Source: Odontocerum albicorne
Lineage: Eukaryota > Arthropoda > Insecta > Trichoptera > Odontoceridae
Assembly (NCBI GenBank): GCA_949825065.1
Contig: OX463859.1
Span: 26,243,847 to 26,307,846, forward strand
Direction of reading: 5' to 3'
DNA length: 64,000 nucleotides
Positions 9,918 through 20,447 of the stretch are shown here, in pieces. The notes beneath the pieces were generated by a model. It was not told the origin of the DNA. It searched no databases and was given only the letters and a program-made list of their open reading frames with translations. Numbering within the stretch: position 1 is the stretch's first letter; each line of letters begins with the position of its first letter. Made by a program: the position numbers and the translations under genes.

Positions 9918-11504
9918 ACAACACTAATCAGTATATTGATGACGCTGAAAAGCAAATCATTTGAGCTCGGCCTTCAAATGATTTAATTTTCACTTATTTG
10001 AAGACGTCCAGTTCATTAATTTAGTAACGTTATGAATTATTTATGACAATTTTATCAATAATTGAGCGATTTTTTCTAATTGATTTTCAATTGAATTTTG
10101 TATTTTTTTTTTTTTGTTTGTTTCCATATTGTCTTTTTGCCCTCTGCTCAGAAGTGCTATTCTTTGACTGTTTAACAATAAATATATAAAGAAAAGTGTC
10201 TCTTTTATCTTCCTTTTTCCTCTCTCTTTTCCTTAATTTCCTCACCCAATATGTCGTATGCTGTTCATTATGAATTGAAATTGTTTGTGTTTACTTTATG
10301 TTATACCGATTGTTCATATTTATAATTATCACGTAGAATTTTATAATAAGTTTTCTGTAAAATGTTTTCTATGTAAAATTTAGCTTATAAATTGCACTGT
10401 TCTTTCAATTTCTTGAATAAAATGATGTTAAAGACTTCTTCATTGTATCTCATTTAATCACAAAGGTAAAAAGCTAATGCAAACAGAAATAACCTCTCTA
10501 TTCGTAGTCATTGAAGTAACATAACGTTAGAATATTTAACAATAAATTACTTTGATAATCTTATAAACGCGTGTTTCTAACTAATATCTCGAGTTTTTTT
10601 TCAGGTGGAAAAGTTTCAGTTTTTTCAGTTTTTTTTTCAGGTTTCAGGTACCAGTTTGTTACTTTACTATGGACCACTCAAATAAAAAATGTTGCGGTAT
10701 GTTTATGTATAGATTTGAAATTAAATTTTCTAATATGGAATTTCACAAAGTTAAATTAAATTAAATTAAACAACACTTCTTACAGAATTTTGGAGGTTTC
10801 GTTTTTAAATATTGCTACACCATTGAGAATAATTGAGGATAAGCTCATCCAAGTGATTAGAATAATGTAAATAGAAAATTGAGATCACTTTCGCTGAAAT
10901 GTTCAGAGGTAAACCAATTTAAGTATCGCGGCTAGAGTGAAAGATCGATTCAGACTGAAAATAAACACGCTGTAATGGCAAAATTTTAGCAAATAGTAGA
11001 ATGAAAAAAGTAAATGGAAAAGATTCAGCGATAGCGAGTTTTCATATTTTTTTTTTGTTTTGAGCTTCACAAACCCTTTTAATTATCGTCGACCTCAGCG
11101 GTTCAATCAATTGAGCCTTCTTTTCGATAAAAAAAGGTAACGGGTTTCTGCCCAGAGGCGTTCAATGGAAGTAATTATAAAATAAGGTTTTGTTAATTTT
11201 TATTTCAGGAAATTTCAACACCTTTTAAAATTTATTTTAAATATTTTACTAAATGAAAGCAGATTTTCAAAGTTGGGTTAATGGAAAGTAATTACTTTAT
11301 TAATTAGTCTAGTATCGTAAAAGCTGTGAAAAAATCTCTGGAAGAAGGACTGATCGCGTTTAGAGAATATCACTATGGAACAAAAGTTTCCAGCCTCGAC
11401 AAGTTGAAACGTGTATGGCCAGATACTGCGCCGGTCCCGCTCCATGCATAGTCAGAAAATGGTCAAAACCAACAACATATGTTACAAGATAGAAGACATT
11501 TTTT
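9918..11504. other. No recognisable gene; possible LINE scrap near 10905
   Basis: AT-rich DNA. Around 10905-10940 a short 'SEVNQFKYRG' reading resembles the 'V..FKYLG' segment of LINE reverse transcriptases, but it is too short to rely on. At 10600-10645 there are pyrimidine-rich 'ttttttttcagg' runs without an associated open exon. Confidence 0.35.
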
Positions 11505-11600
11505 TTAAAGAATAGATATGACCGAAGTCAAAGGTATCTTTATACCCTTGAACACTAGGCGGAAAAAGCGCCGTTGTGTCCGGGGAAGCGAGACGGCGAC
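11505..11600 (-). mobile_element. tRNA-derived SINE (family 1), fragment
   Basis: Reverse complement of the SINE body: 'gatatgaccgaagtcaaagg' and 'cactaggcgg' match the segment after the tRNA head in the copies at 1720-2065 and 48300-48485. The head itself is degraded. Confidence 0.55.
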
Positions 11601-12229
11601 ATGTTCTGCGCCGTTCTATACATTATAAATACATACGCTCTCAATAAACTTTCTCTCTTTGCATATTCCGATTTCAAACGAGTTTTATTAAACCAACGAT
11701 CATCCTCAGCATCTCTCCATTAAGGAACAGCCGTTCCTAAAGATCAATGCTGGTCTCGCAATTATCACGTGCAGGGGTTGTCCGATCACAGATAGTGTTA
11801 ATGCAAGGACCACACAAAGTGACGTTTTATTACAATAAAAATATATCAAAGCAACTTTCAAACAGTTTTACAAGCCATAATTCAACAATGTTCACAGATA
11901 ATACAAAAATAAAAATTATTAACTTATGTAACACATACCTCCGATACAGTTTATTTCTTACAACTTATTTATAATACTCCCTTACGTAGGAAACTTTTAA
12001 TTCTCATTGCGTAGTAAATAGTCTTTACCACCTTTAAATTAATTTCAAGAAACCAGAAAGATGAGATAAGGTACGTTTGTGTAGAAATGATGGATGAAAA
12101 TCAAATTCAAATAAGGATAGTATATTGTATCGTAAACTTTAAACTCCACATGCTATTATAATTCAAATGGTCTAACCAAATACTTTGTATTGTCTGTCTT
12201 TAAGGCATAAAATTATCTTAGTTTTAAAC

Positions 12230-12490
12230 AATTACTGATTCTAACATAATGCAGAGAGTGACTGGGAAACAATGTTGTCTTCGGCCTAAGTGAGACTTAG
12301 GGTTTAGAAGCACTGAAGTAGGCACGGAACTTAGTCTTAAAGAATGACTGATTCAAACATAATGCAGAGTATGACCGGGAAACAATTTTGTCTTCGGTTT
12401 ATGTAATTGAGAATTTGAGTTAAGAATCACTGAAGTAGGCACGAAACTCGCGGGCCTTCCCTGTATGTGTTGGTAACACTACTGCACGTG
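12230..12490 (+). repeat. Interspersed repeat family 3, two partial units
   Basis: Two related halves (about 12235-12330 and 12345-12485) each contain 'ctgattc(t/a)aacataatgcag', 'gggaaacaat', 'ttgtcttcgg' and 'cactgaagtaggcac'. The second ends 'gttggtaacactac'. The same block occurs at 30840-30985, 33285-33385, 24715-24850 and, as a scrap, at 18663-18740. The spread and lack of coding capacity suggest a SINE-like family, but no clear pol III boxes are visible. Confidence 0.6.
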
Positions 12491-12774
12491 AAGAGACAAC
12501 ACTTATATACGTAAATGGTACACACGACAATTGTTACACGGCGATTTTTTTTCCATACAAAGCACCGTTCTTATATATCTCTAAACAGAGAGAATGCGGG
12601 TTTGATAGTGACGTTTGATAGTGATGAAACATCGGCTATTTGGTGCCTGCAAAGTGCTTATTTTGTTATCGCTTTGTATCTAAACATGTTACTAAAGTCC
12701 AAGAGGCTTAGTTGTCAGATGGTAAGATCACGTGTGAAATTAACATATTCGTCAGCGGACGCAATATGAGACTA

Positions 12775-12880
12775 TAATCAGCATAGTAAAAATGAGACGC
12801 TGGAGGTTATTGGGCCACGTACTGAGGTTGCCACCTGGTTAAGATATGCGTTATTTTGTCCTACCTAAGATACTCGATAA
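12775..12880 (+). mobile_element. LINE ORF2 C-terminal scrap
   Basis: A short plus-strand reading 'IVKMRRWRLLGHVLRLPPG' matches the 'R+RW.GHV.R(M/L)P' motif near the end of many non-LTR ORF2 proteins. It is about 30 codons only, followed by a stop, and borders the 37-bp array that begins at 12925. Confidence 0.55.
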
Positions 12881-12924
12881 ATCGGAAACTTTTGCTTTAC
12901 TATACGTAGAAAGGCTTAATCCAG

Positions 12925-13279
12925 AGAATATCGATCTGTGGATTGACTGTCAATTATAATTAGAATGTCGATCTGTGGATTGACTGTCAATTATAATTAG
13001 AATGTCGATCTGTGGATTGACTGTCAATTATAATTAGAATGTCGATCTGTGGATTGACTGTCAATTATAATTAGAATGTCGATCTGTGGATTGACTGTCA
13101 ATTATAATTAGAATATCGATCTGTGGATTGACTGTCAATTATAATTAGAATATCGATCTGTGGATTGACTGTCAATTATAATTAGAATATCGATCTGTGG
13201 ATTGACTGTCAATTATAATTAGAATATCGATCTGTGGATTGACTGTCAATTATAATTAGAATATCGATCTGTGGATTGA
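12925..13279. repeat. 37-bp tandem array, about 9.6 units
   Basis: The unit contains 'atcgatctgtggattgactg' and 'tcaattataattag'. Units are almost identical. The main variable site (aatgtcg or aatatcg) divides the array into blocks: the first unit A-type, then four G-type, then the rest A-type. That is the pattern expected from local unequal exchange. It is not coding. Confidence 0.95.
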
Positions 13280-13319
13280 CCTGGATAAAGGCGTTTAATA
13301 ATATCCCTGTATTCTTAAT

Positions 13320-13615
13320 GGAACGTGAGGTGCACAGGCGCGCGGTAACGCACTGAACTTCAATGCTTAAGGTTGTTGATTCAAACCCAGCGCTGTGTTT
13401 CTTCCTTCAAATGACACAGGCATTTTTTCATCCTATATTTCGGGAGTATAAAGATACCAATAACTTCGGTCATATATATTCTTTCAAAAAGAGAAAAAAA
13501 AAACATGCCGGTTTACTCCAATCGTCTCACTTCAGGTGTGCCATCGGATCCAGTAAAGAGGTGTGACCGGTGAGTTTGCTGGTGTGCAACGGCTCACTCA
13601 ATAAAAAAAAACAAA
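13320..13615 (+). mobile_element. tRNA-derived SINE (family 1)
   Basis: The tRNA-like head has an A-box region 'ggcgcgcggtaacgcactg' and a B box 'ttgattcaaaccc'. The body contains 'aacttcggtcatatatattc', an A-run, and the shared end 'tgtgaccggtgagtttgctgg' ... 'caacggctcactc'. Compared with 48300-48485 it keeps the 3' half, so the two together outline the full family. Confidence 0.8.
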
Positions 13616-14504
13616 TTCCACAGTACATTTGATTTCCAATTGAATTGACGTTGTTATTATGAGGAGATCATCGACTACAAAATGAAACGTAACGAACGAA
13701 TGAAACGTAAATCATGTTGATGATGATGAAAAATCGCTCATTTCAAAAGAAATGAGCGTTAGAGTATCAACATTAACAAGAACAAAATGAATTTACTTTC
13801 ACTGGCATGTATTGTAAATGTTTCGAAAGAAAAACTTAATTAAATAGAAAATTCTTTTAATTAAGTTTGTTCTATGATATTGTGCGACTTAAGGAAAGCC
13901 ACATCCAACGAGAAATTGTTTTTTTTAAAGTCATTTTGTGTTTGAGCACGTTCATATAAACGGAGAAGAAGGTTTTATAGAGCAGTTAAAAGTGACCCTT
14001 CTTTTTCAATGTAGATGTACGTGTCTTGGTCCTCAGGTCAAATTTGACCCACGAGTATAATTACAGGAAACCCGACAAACTTAGTATCCTTAAAAAAAAA
14101 AAACCTCTATACTTCAGAAAGTCTAGGATGAACCGTGCGACGTTTAAAACGTCATGTCACAAAGGGATGGGGTAAAATAGTTTTTTTTTACAAATCGAAT
14201 AGTTTTTTGTATAAATCGAACAATTGTTTTTCTCTAAACTGACATTTTAATTCCTAATTTTCATTATACTGACTTTCTAATGTATTGTATGATTTGTATG
14301 TATCTTTAAATAGGCCAAGATCCACTATGAATTAATACTAATTACGAACATTATATTAAAATCGATTTTTGAAAATCCAGTGATCGAATACCCCATCCCT
14401 AGCCAATGCAGACTAGCGTAGTGACTTTTGACAAACGTCACCAAATATTCTTTGATTTTAACAAACTGCCACATTTTTGCTAATTTGTGACAAGATGTAC
14501 TAAT
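13616..14504. other. No recognisable gene
   Basis: AT-rich DNA. No motif, shared repeat or splice-bordered frame was seen. Confidence 0.4.
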
Positions 14505-14650
14505 TTGTCATTATTGTTAGTTTTATGTAATATATTTGCCTAAATAACTTGCTATTTATTAGAATCGAAGCTTATATTAAAGTTGATAAAATAATTAAAA
14601 TTACTGAACATCGTTACAAGGTTGTATTGGGGCAAATTTTTGAGCATTTT
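14505..14650 (-). mobile_element. Partial second copy of the 9695-9917 MITE
   Basis: In reverse complement it matches the core and one terminus of the MITE: 'gcctaaataacttgctattt', 'aaagttgataaaataattaa' and 'ggttgtattggggcaaattt'. The outer arm on its left side is lost. Confidence 0.7.
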
Positions 14651-14831
14651 ACAATCTGAGGACTGAAACTAACATAAAAACTTAACTGGAGCCAACCATC
14701 CTGACATGCTGGAAATTACCAAGTTTTGAAGGACCAGTTCTCATATGACTTTAGTAATACAATACTACTCGTATATTCACTCAACTTGTAAGACAAGATG
14801 AGACAGCTTAATTAAGTTACTTTTATTGTTA

Positions 14832-14897
14832 TTGGATATTTAATGTTATTGGATTTTTTGGTTATTGGATATTTAATGTTATTGGATTTTTTGGTTA
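14832..14897. repeat. 33-bp direct duplication
   Basis: The stretch 'tattggatatttaatgttat' plus 13 further bases occurs twice in perfect tandem. It is a young slippage duplication. Confidence 0.8.
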
Positions 14898-14939
14898 AAT
14901 AAAATATTTCAAACATTATTTATCTTTTAATTCACCTTC

Positions 14940-15150
14940 TTTTTTAAAGTTCACTGTCAGTTTCGAAGACCTCTGCCTTCTTCGTCAGATGATGTATAAC
15001 TAAAGCACATGTTAAAAAACTTATTTTTAGTAGTCATTGGGAATGAACATAAAAAAAGGTAAAGGGTTTATACTAGACACTAACAAAAATATATTTAAAA
15101 CACGTAATTTTGTTTTTTATCACCTGATGAAGAAAACATATGTCGTTGAA
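14940..15150. other. Possible terminal inverted pair of another mobile element
   Basis: The segment near 14955-15000 ('gtttcgaagacctctgcctt', 'cttcgtcag') and the one near 15120-15160 ('cctgatgaagaaaacatatg', 'tcgttgaaatc') face each other. Both resemble the CTGATGA...GAAA pattern of the Penelope-like ends, but the sequence differs from the family in this window and no protein is present, so this is only suggestive. Confidence 0.3.
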
Positions 15151-15475
15151 ATCAGCAATGAAATGAATTCTTTAAAATAGTGGTGAATACAAAGACAAAT
15201 AGTATTGAATAAATCAGCAATGATATGAATACATTAAAATAGTGGTGAATACAAAGACAAATAGTATTGAATATATCAGCAATGAAATGAATACATTAAA
15301 ATAGTGGTGAATACAAAGACAAATAGTATTAAATAAATCTGCAATGAAATGAATGCATTAAAATAGTGGTGAATACAAAGACAAATAGTATTGAATAAAT
15401 CAGCAATGAAATGAATTCATTAAAATAGTGGTGAATACAAAAACAAATAGTATTGAATAAATGTTAATGAAATCA
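15150..15475. repeat. 62-bp tandem array, about 5 units
   Basis: The unit contains 'cagcaatgaaatgaat' and 'aaatagtggtgaatacaaag' and 'caaatagtattgaataaat'. Units differ at a few sites (ttc/tac/tgc after gaa). Noncoding. Confidence 0.9.
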
Positions 15476-15879
15476 CTTAGTAAGATTCATTCAAGAAGAA
15501 ATAGCAACGTATCTAAAAAAATAGTCTTAATTAGATATGAATTGTGTCAATTGACATTTTTTTTGTTTCATTCTAGCACCCTTTTTTTAGATCCTTGTGT
15601 CAGACTGTTGGACCTGAATACAATTAAAATTTAAGGGGTTAAAGTACTGTACACATGTGAATATTTTGTTTACCATGTTGTATTACAAAGGAGTTTAGAA
15701 TAAATTAATGCTAACGGAAATTAACCGAAGCTGTGACGCTAATATTATATGGTTTTAACAACTACGGATACCTGAATGGCGAAAATAGGAGACATTTAAC
15801 CGAATTTGCACAAAATTTAATTGGGTAACTTATTTCATCTGATATTATTGCTAACTCTTCAACATTCCGCGAAATATTT

Positions 15880-16020
15880 TCTTGTTGATTCAAAAGTACT
15901 TTAAAAAGTCACAGAGTAAGTGTTGACTGAATTTCAAGACGAGGAGGTTGACACTGGTAATCCACAGGGCAGTTTATTGGGTCCATTGCTCTGGATTGTT
16001 CTCATGGATGACCGATAAAA
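15880..16020 (+). pseudogene. LINE reverse transcriptase scrap
   Basis: The plus-strand reading 'GNPQGSLLGPLLWIVLMDD' at 15956-16012 corresponds to the 'G(V/D)PQGS.LGP(L)LF' motif of reverse transcriptases (CR1/Jockey type). The preceding codons are shifted and stops flank it. No other domain of the same copy is visible. Confidence 0.7.
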
Positions 16021-16833
16021 AGCTTTTCTTCTCTCTATATTGCGATCTAGGTTTACATAGATTACGGTATGGTTTCGATCGAGGCCCTGTTATTGGTTTT
16101 AATTGTATACGTCAAAAATAGCAAACCACTTGTTGATTAAAAAATATTAATTTAATGTACCTGATAACTATTGATGTCATCGTGAATTAAGTTTATTTCA
16201 GGTGTTGTTTTTAAAAAACTGAATTTTTCAAAGTGTCACCAGCCGCACACGGAATCACGTTGTTGAATAAATTTTACAAAATCAATATCTTCGGTATATC
16301 GGTGGATACATTGAGGATTGAGCTCTTTAATATTATTCGTTGAGATAGCCGAGGCACTATAGAAAAGCAAGAGTAATCAATATGATTGCATAGTTATTAT
16401 TTTTCAACTTAGACTGGTAGCACTTATCTTATATTACAATTTTTATTTAATGTAATTGTGTTCAACCTACATTAAGTTAAATTGAAGTTACCAGGGATAA
16501 ATAAACGGGGAAATAATAAAGTTGGTTTTAATTTCAGGAACGCAATTAAATACTTATCGATATTTAGAGTTTCAATTTGGATTCAGTTGGGATGAGAGTT
16601 TTCAGTTTTTGATTTTGACTACAATTTCATATCCCCTAGGATTTTAATAAAATTCCAATCATAAAGTTAGCTAAGCACGTTTCAACATAAAACTTTCCAT
16701 TGTTGCTGAAGTAAAGGAATTTCTCTGACAAGAGTTGAAAAATCTAACGACAGGGAATAAAGTTACAAAGCAAAACTTTTGCTGGTATATTGCAATTTAT
16801 TTTTCAAATTGTTTGGCATTGAATCTTTTCATT
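16021..16833. other. No gene; contains a low-copy repeat piece
   Basis: The piece at about 16200-16340 ('gcacacggaatcacgttgtt' followed by 'gagctctttaata') is similar to 28790-28890 ('gcacacggaataaccttgtt', 'gaactctttaata') and weakly to 59500-59560 in reverse. It is probably an old repeat. Nothing else was recognised. Confidence 0.4.
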
Positions 16834-17345
16834 TCTACATTTTATGCGAGTCATATGACTTTTTCATATACTTTGTATGCGGAAGATTTAAATTACAATC
16901 AAGAATGCGTCACTTATAAAATACAATCTGATATATGAAAGATATAAATTACAATTTTAATTTCTACTTATTATGCGAGTCATGTGACTTTTTCACATAC
17001 TGTGTATGCGGAAGATTTAAATTACAACCAAGAATGCGTCACTTATAAAATATAATATGATATATAAAAGATATAAATTACAATTTTCATTTCTACTTTT
17101 TATGCGAGTCATATGACTTTTTCATATACTTTGTATGCGGAAGATTTAAATTACAATCAAGAATGCGTCACTTATACAATACAATCTGATATATGAAAGA
17201 TATAAATTACAATTTTGATTTCTACTTTTTATGCGAGTCATGTGACTTTTTCACATACTGTGTATGCGGAAGATTTAAATTACAACCAAGAATGCGTCAC
17301 TAATAAAATATAATCTTATATATGAAAGATATAAATTATATTTTT
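16834..17345. repeat. 129-bp tandem array, 4 units, alternating types
   Basis: Units start near 16834, 16963, 17092 and 17221 ('atgcgag' at 16844, 16973, 17102, 17231). Units 1 and 3 share 'catatgactttttcatatac' and 'caatcaag'. Units 2 and 4 share 'catgtgactttttcacatac' and 'caaccaag'. The array is therefore a duplicated dimer of 258 bp. Confidence 0.95.
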
Positions 17346-17519
17346 GTGTTATCCAACCTTAATTAGCAAAATTTTTGGTCAGCGAATAATAGCGGATTTG
17401 ATTGAACTTTTCAAATCCGTGAATGGAATGATTGTCCGTCAAATATTTCATGTTTCACAGTTTTAGGAAGAGTTGGTTTCCTATAACTAATTTTTTTAAT
17501 TATCAACTTTATTATGATT

Positions 17520-17840
17520 ATATCAACATGATATACGAGTACATACATTACACTCCATGGGTAATTATAACATAAAGGAAGATTTATAAAGATTTCTTTG
17601 TAGTCCGTTTAGTTTTCTGCTATTATCTTAACATATGTAGATGTGGGGAAGTTCCTTATGTAATGGCTGCGGCTACCAACTTTATATCGGTACACTCAAC
17701 TTAAATATACTTATTTTGTTATATATTTAACCTTTTAATAATACTGGGTTCGAATCCTGGGTTTGAGCGCTCTTAAGAAGAGTCTGCTCTCTAGACAGTG
17801 CTCTATAAATTGTTATTTTTATTTATAGTTCAGATAAGCT
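17520..17840 (+). mobile_element. Interspersed repeat (LINE family C 3' part plus tRNA-like box)
   Basis: The segments 'tatcttaacatatgtagatg', 'tggggaagttcc' and 'atggctgcggctacca' match 36775-36870 and 62935-63030. Further on, 'actgggttcgaatcctggg' has a tRNA B-box sequence and is followed by 'gagtctgctctct', again shared with 36920-36990, 37265-37300 and 39025-39085. The 62 kb and 36 kb copies follow a LINE ORF2-like end, so I read this as the 3' region of a LINE or of a SINE that shares its tail. Confidence 0.5.
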
Positions 17841-17869
17841 CGCTGCGCAATTAGTTACATTATAGTCCA

Positions 17870-18660
17870 AACGTACAAATGCGTCCAATATGAGAGTTTT
17901 TGAAGTAATTGAATCAAATATTGAAACTAAAGCGATGAAAGTGCCACTTTATGGTAGATTATACTCAATTTTAATGAGTTTGCCCCCTTTCATGTAGAAA
18001 TTTAAAGTAATAATGCACACAATGTGGCTACTTTATAGTAGATTATACTCAATTTTAATGAGTTTGCCCCCTTTCATGTAGAAATTTAAAGTAAAAATGC
18101 ACACAATGTGGCTACTTTATGGTAGATTATACTCAATTTTAATGAGTTTGCCCCCTTTCATGTAGAAATTTAAAGTAAAAATGCACACAATGTGGCTACT
18201 TTATAGTAGATTATACTCAATTTTAATGAGTTTGCCCCCTTTCATGTAGAAATTTAAAGTAAAAATGCACACAATGTGGCTACTTTATGGTAGATTATAC
18301 TCAATTTTGTCGAGTTTAAATATATTTACCCAATACCAAGTAAAAACATAAAGAAATGTGGTATTAGAAGCATTATTATGACAAATTTGAAGAAATTTAG
18401 AGTAAAAACGGATAAATTCTTCCAATATGAATGTTTTTGAGGTTATTGAATCAAAAATTGAAAAAAAAAAAAGCGATGAAATGGCCTCTTTAAGGAAGAT
18501 TATGCTCAGTTTAGTCGAGTTTAACCATCGTTTAGGTAAATTTACAAGGTGGGTGTAAAAACGTAAAGAAATGTGATATTGAGAAGCACAATTTACCCGA
18601 ATTTGAAGAAATTTAGAGTAAAAACGCATACATTTTTCCAACATAAGAGCCTTTGAGTTA
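17870..18660. repeat. 84-bp tandem array (17941-18310) inside a diverged longer repeat
   Basis: Four full 83-84-bp units start at 17941, 18024, 18108 and 18192, with a partial fifth at 18276. Each holds 'actcaattttaatgagtttg' and 'ccccctttcatgtag'. The flanks at 17870-17940 and 18350-18660 are older relatives ('ttgaatcaaatattgaaac' against 'ttgaatcaaaaattgaaaa', and 'gaagaaatttagagtaaaaa' twice, about 220 bp apart). The minus-strand open frame across 18285-18668 is a product of this periodicity, not a gene. Confidence 0.85.
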
Positions 18661-19149
18661 ATAATCACTGAAGAAGGTATGCATCTAGCGGTTCATCAAC
18701 ACACTCGTTTAAAATAACAACACTCGCTCACGCACTTGTGAGTATTTTTATTAAACAAAATCGTTTACTAGACATTTTTTGTCTGAAAACCATATTGGGG
18801 AACTTTTTTAAAAATATATGGTTATCAAGACGAATATAAATTGGAGCCCCCAGATTGAAAGGCAGGTGTTTAAGTATATGGATGACGTTTCGGTGTTAAA
18901 ATTAATGATAAACTGCCATACAAAGCCTTTGTGCTGTGAAAATATGACATGATAATGCTCTAGACCCGTACAGTTCATTGTTTATGGTCGCCTTTTTCAT
19001 TGAATTATTAGCTTATTTGTTTCACATAAGTCAACATCCTGTCCATATTTTAAACCATATAAAATGTTTAATTAAAATAAAATAACAACATTTTATCAAA
19101 CAATATTTCAGTCACGCAAATGTATAGAATTATGGAATGAATAAAAATC

Positions 19150-19970
19150 AGAGGTTTTTAAATAGGAAAATTAATAAAACAAAGTTCTTTAGTTTTCAAT
19201 CAATGAGTTGTTCCAGTGAGGTCAATTAATAACACAAAAATCTTTTGTTTTCAATCCCTGAGGTATTTCAGTGAGGTAAATCAATAATACAAAGATTTTT
19301 AGTTTCCAACATAAAGATCTTCAGTTTTCAACTCACGCGGTTTTTAACCAGATAAATTAATAATCCAAATATCTTTAGCTTTCACCCCATGAGGTATTCT
19401 AGTGAGGTAAATAAATAATACGACGATGTTTAGTTTTCAAAATAAAGATCTTATGTTTTCAATTCATGTAAGTTTTGAATGAGTTTAATCAATAATCCAA
19501 AGATCTTTAGTTTTCAATCCATGAGGTATTCCAGTGAGGTAAATAAATAATACAAAGATCTTTAGTTTTCAAAATTAAGAACTTAAGTATTTAATTCATG
19601 AATATTTTTAATGAGAGAAATTAATAATCCAAAGATCTTAACTTTTCAATCCATGAGATATTCCAGTGAGGTAAATAATTAATACAAATATCTTTAGTTT
19701 TCAAAATTTATATCTTCATGAAAGTTTTTAATGAGAAAAATTAATAATCCAATAATGTTTAGTTTTCTATACATGAGGTATTCCAGTGAGGCAAATAAAT
19801 AATACAAAGATCTTTAGCTTTGAAAATAAAGATCTTAAGTTTTCAATTCGTTTGAGCTTTTAATGAAAAAAGTTACTTTAGTTTTCAATCTATAAAGTAT
19901 AACTGTAGGGTTCATATATAATACAAAAAACTTTAGTATTGAAAATAAAGATTTTAAGTTTTTAATTCAC
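19150..19970. repeat. Diverged complex tandem repeat
   Basis: About seven copies of a roughly 110-120-bp composite: 'gatctttagttttcaatcca', 'tgaggtattccagtgaggta', 'aataaataatacaaagatc', 'ttcaattcatgaaagttttt', 'aatgag...aattaataatcc'. Half-units alternate between a 'gaggtattccagtgagg' type and an 'ttcatg..agtttttaatgag' type. It is older than the other arrays here, given its many substitutions. Confidence 0.8.
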
Positions 19971-20375
19971 TTTAACTATGAGTACTTTTGTGATCACTTT
20001 TAATATGATTCATAAAGAAAAATCTGTCAAATACTCGTTTAAAGACTTTAACGCTTTTGTATCCTTTTTCAATGTTGTCAAGAATGAAAAAAAAAACAAA
20101 TACTCGTATGAAAACCACAAGTATTTGTGTTTTCTTTGTTAAGGTTATTATTAAGGAAAAATCTAATAAATAAAAACCATGAATACATCTGTATTATCTG
20201 TGAATGTTATTGTTTAAAAAAAAATTATTTCCCCTTAACATGCAAATACGTGAATACAATGTATAAACACAGAAGGTCAAATTGAACATAATATAAGCAT
20301 TTTTATATACATCATTGTTTCATTTGTTAATTAAACGAGGTGATGAGTATATTTAATTAAAAATAAAATAGCAAA

Positions 20376-20447
20376 ATGTGTCACAAAAGTGAAAAAGTAT
20401 TATTGTTGATTTGGATTGGAATTTCGATTTTACTGGCAAAAAAACAA
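20376..20447 (+). CDS. DUF1091 gene exon 1 (signal peptide)
   Basis: The ATG at 20376 opens 24 codons ending AKKQ before the donor gtaagg at 20448. The hydrophobic core and its position directly before a phase-0 donor favour this start. No other in-frame ATG precedes it within the AT-rich leader. A TATA-like 'tttttatatac' lies about 75 bp upstream. Confidence 0.7.

Noticed and set aside
11600..11775. Possible solo LTR (tataaata, aataaa, then a GC-richer end)
   Set aside because: No TG...CA ends, target duplication or second copy in the window. The 'ggaacagccgttcct' palindrome alone is not enough.
12925..13279. CRISPR-like regular repeats
   Set aside because: The units are contiguous with no unique spacers. 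This is a eukaryotic minisatellite.
18285..18668. 127-codon minus-strand frame
   Set aside because: It lies across diverged units of the local tandem repeat and shows internal repetition without a known domain.
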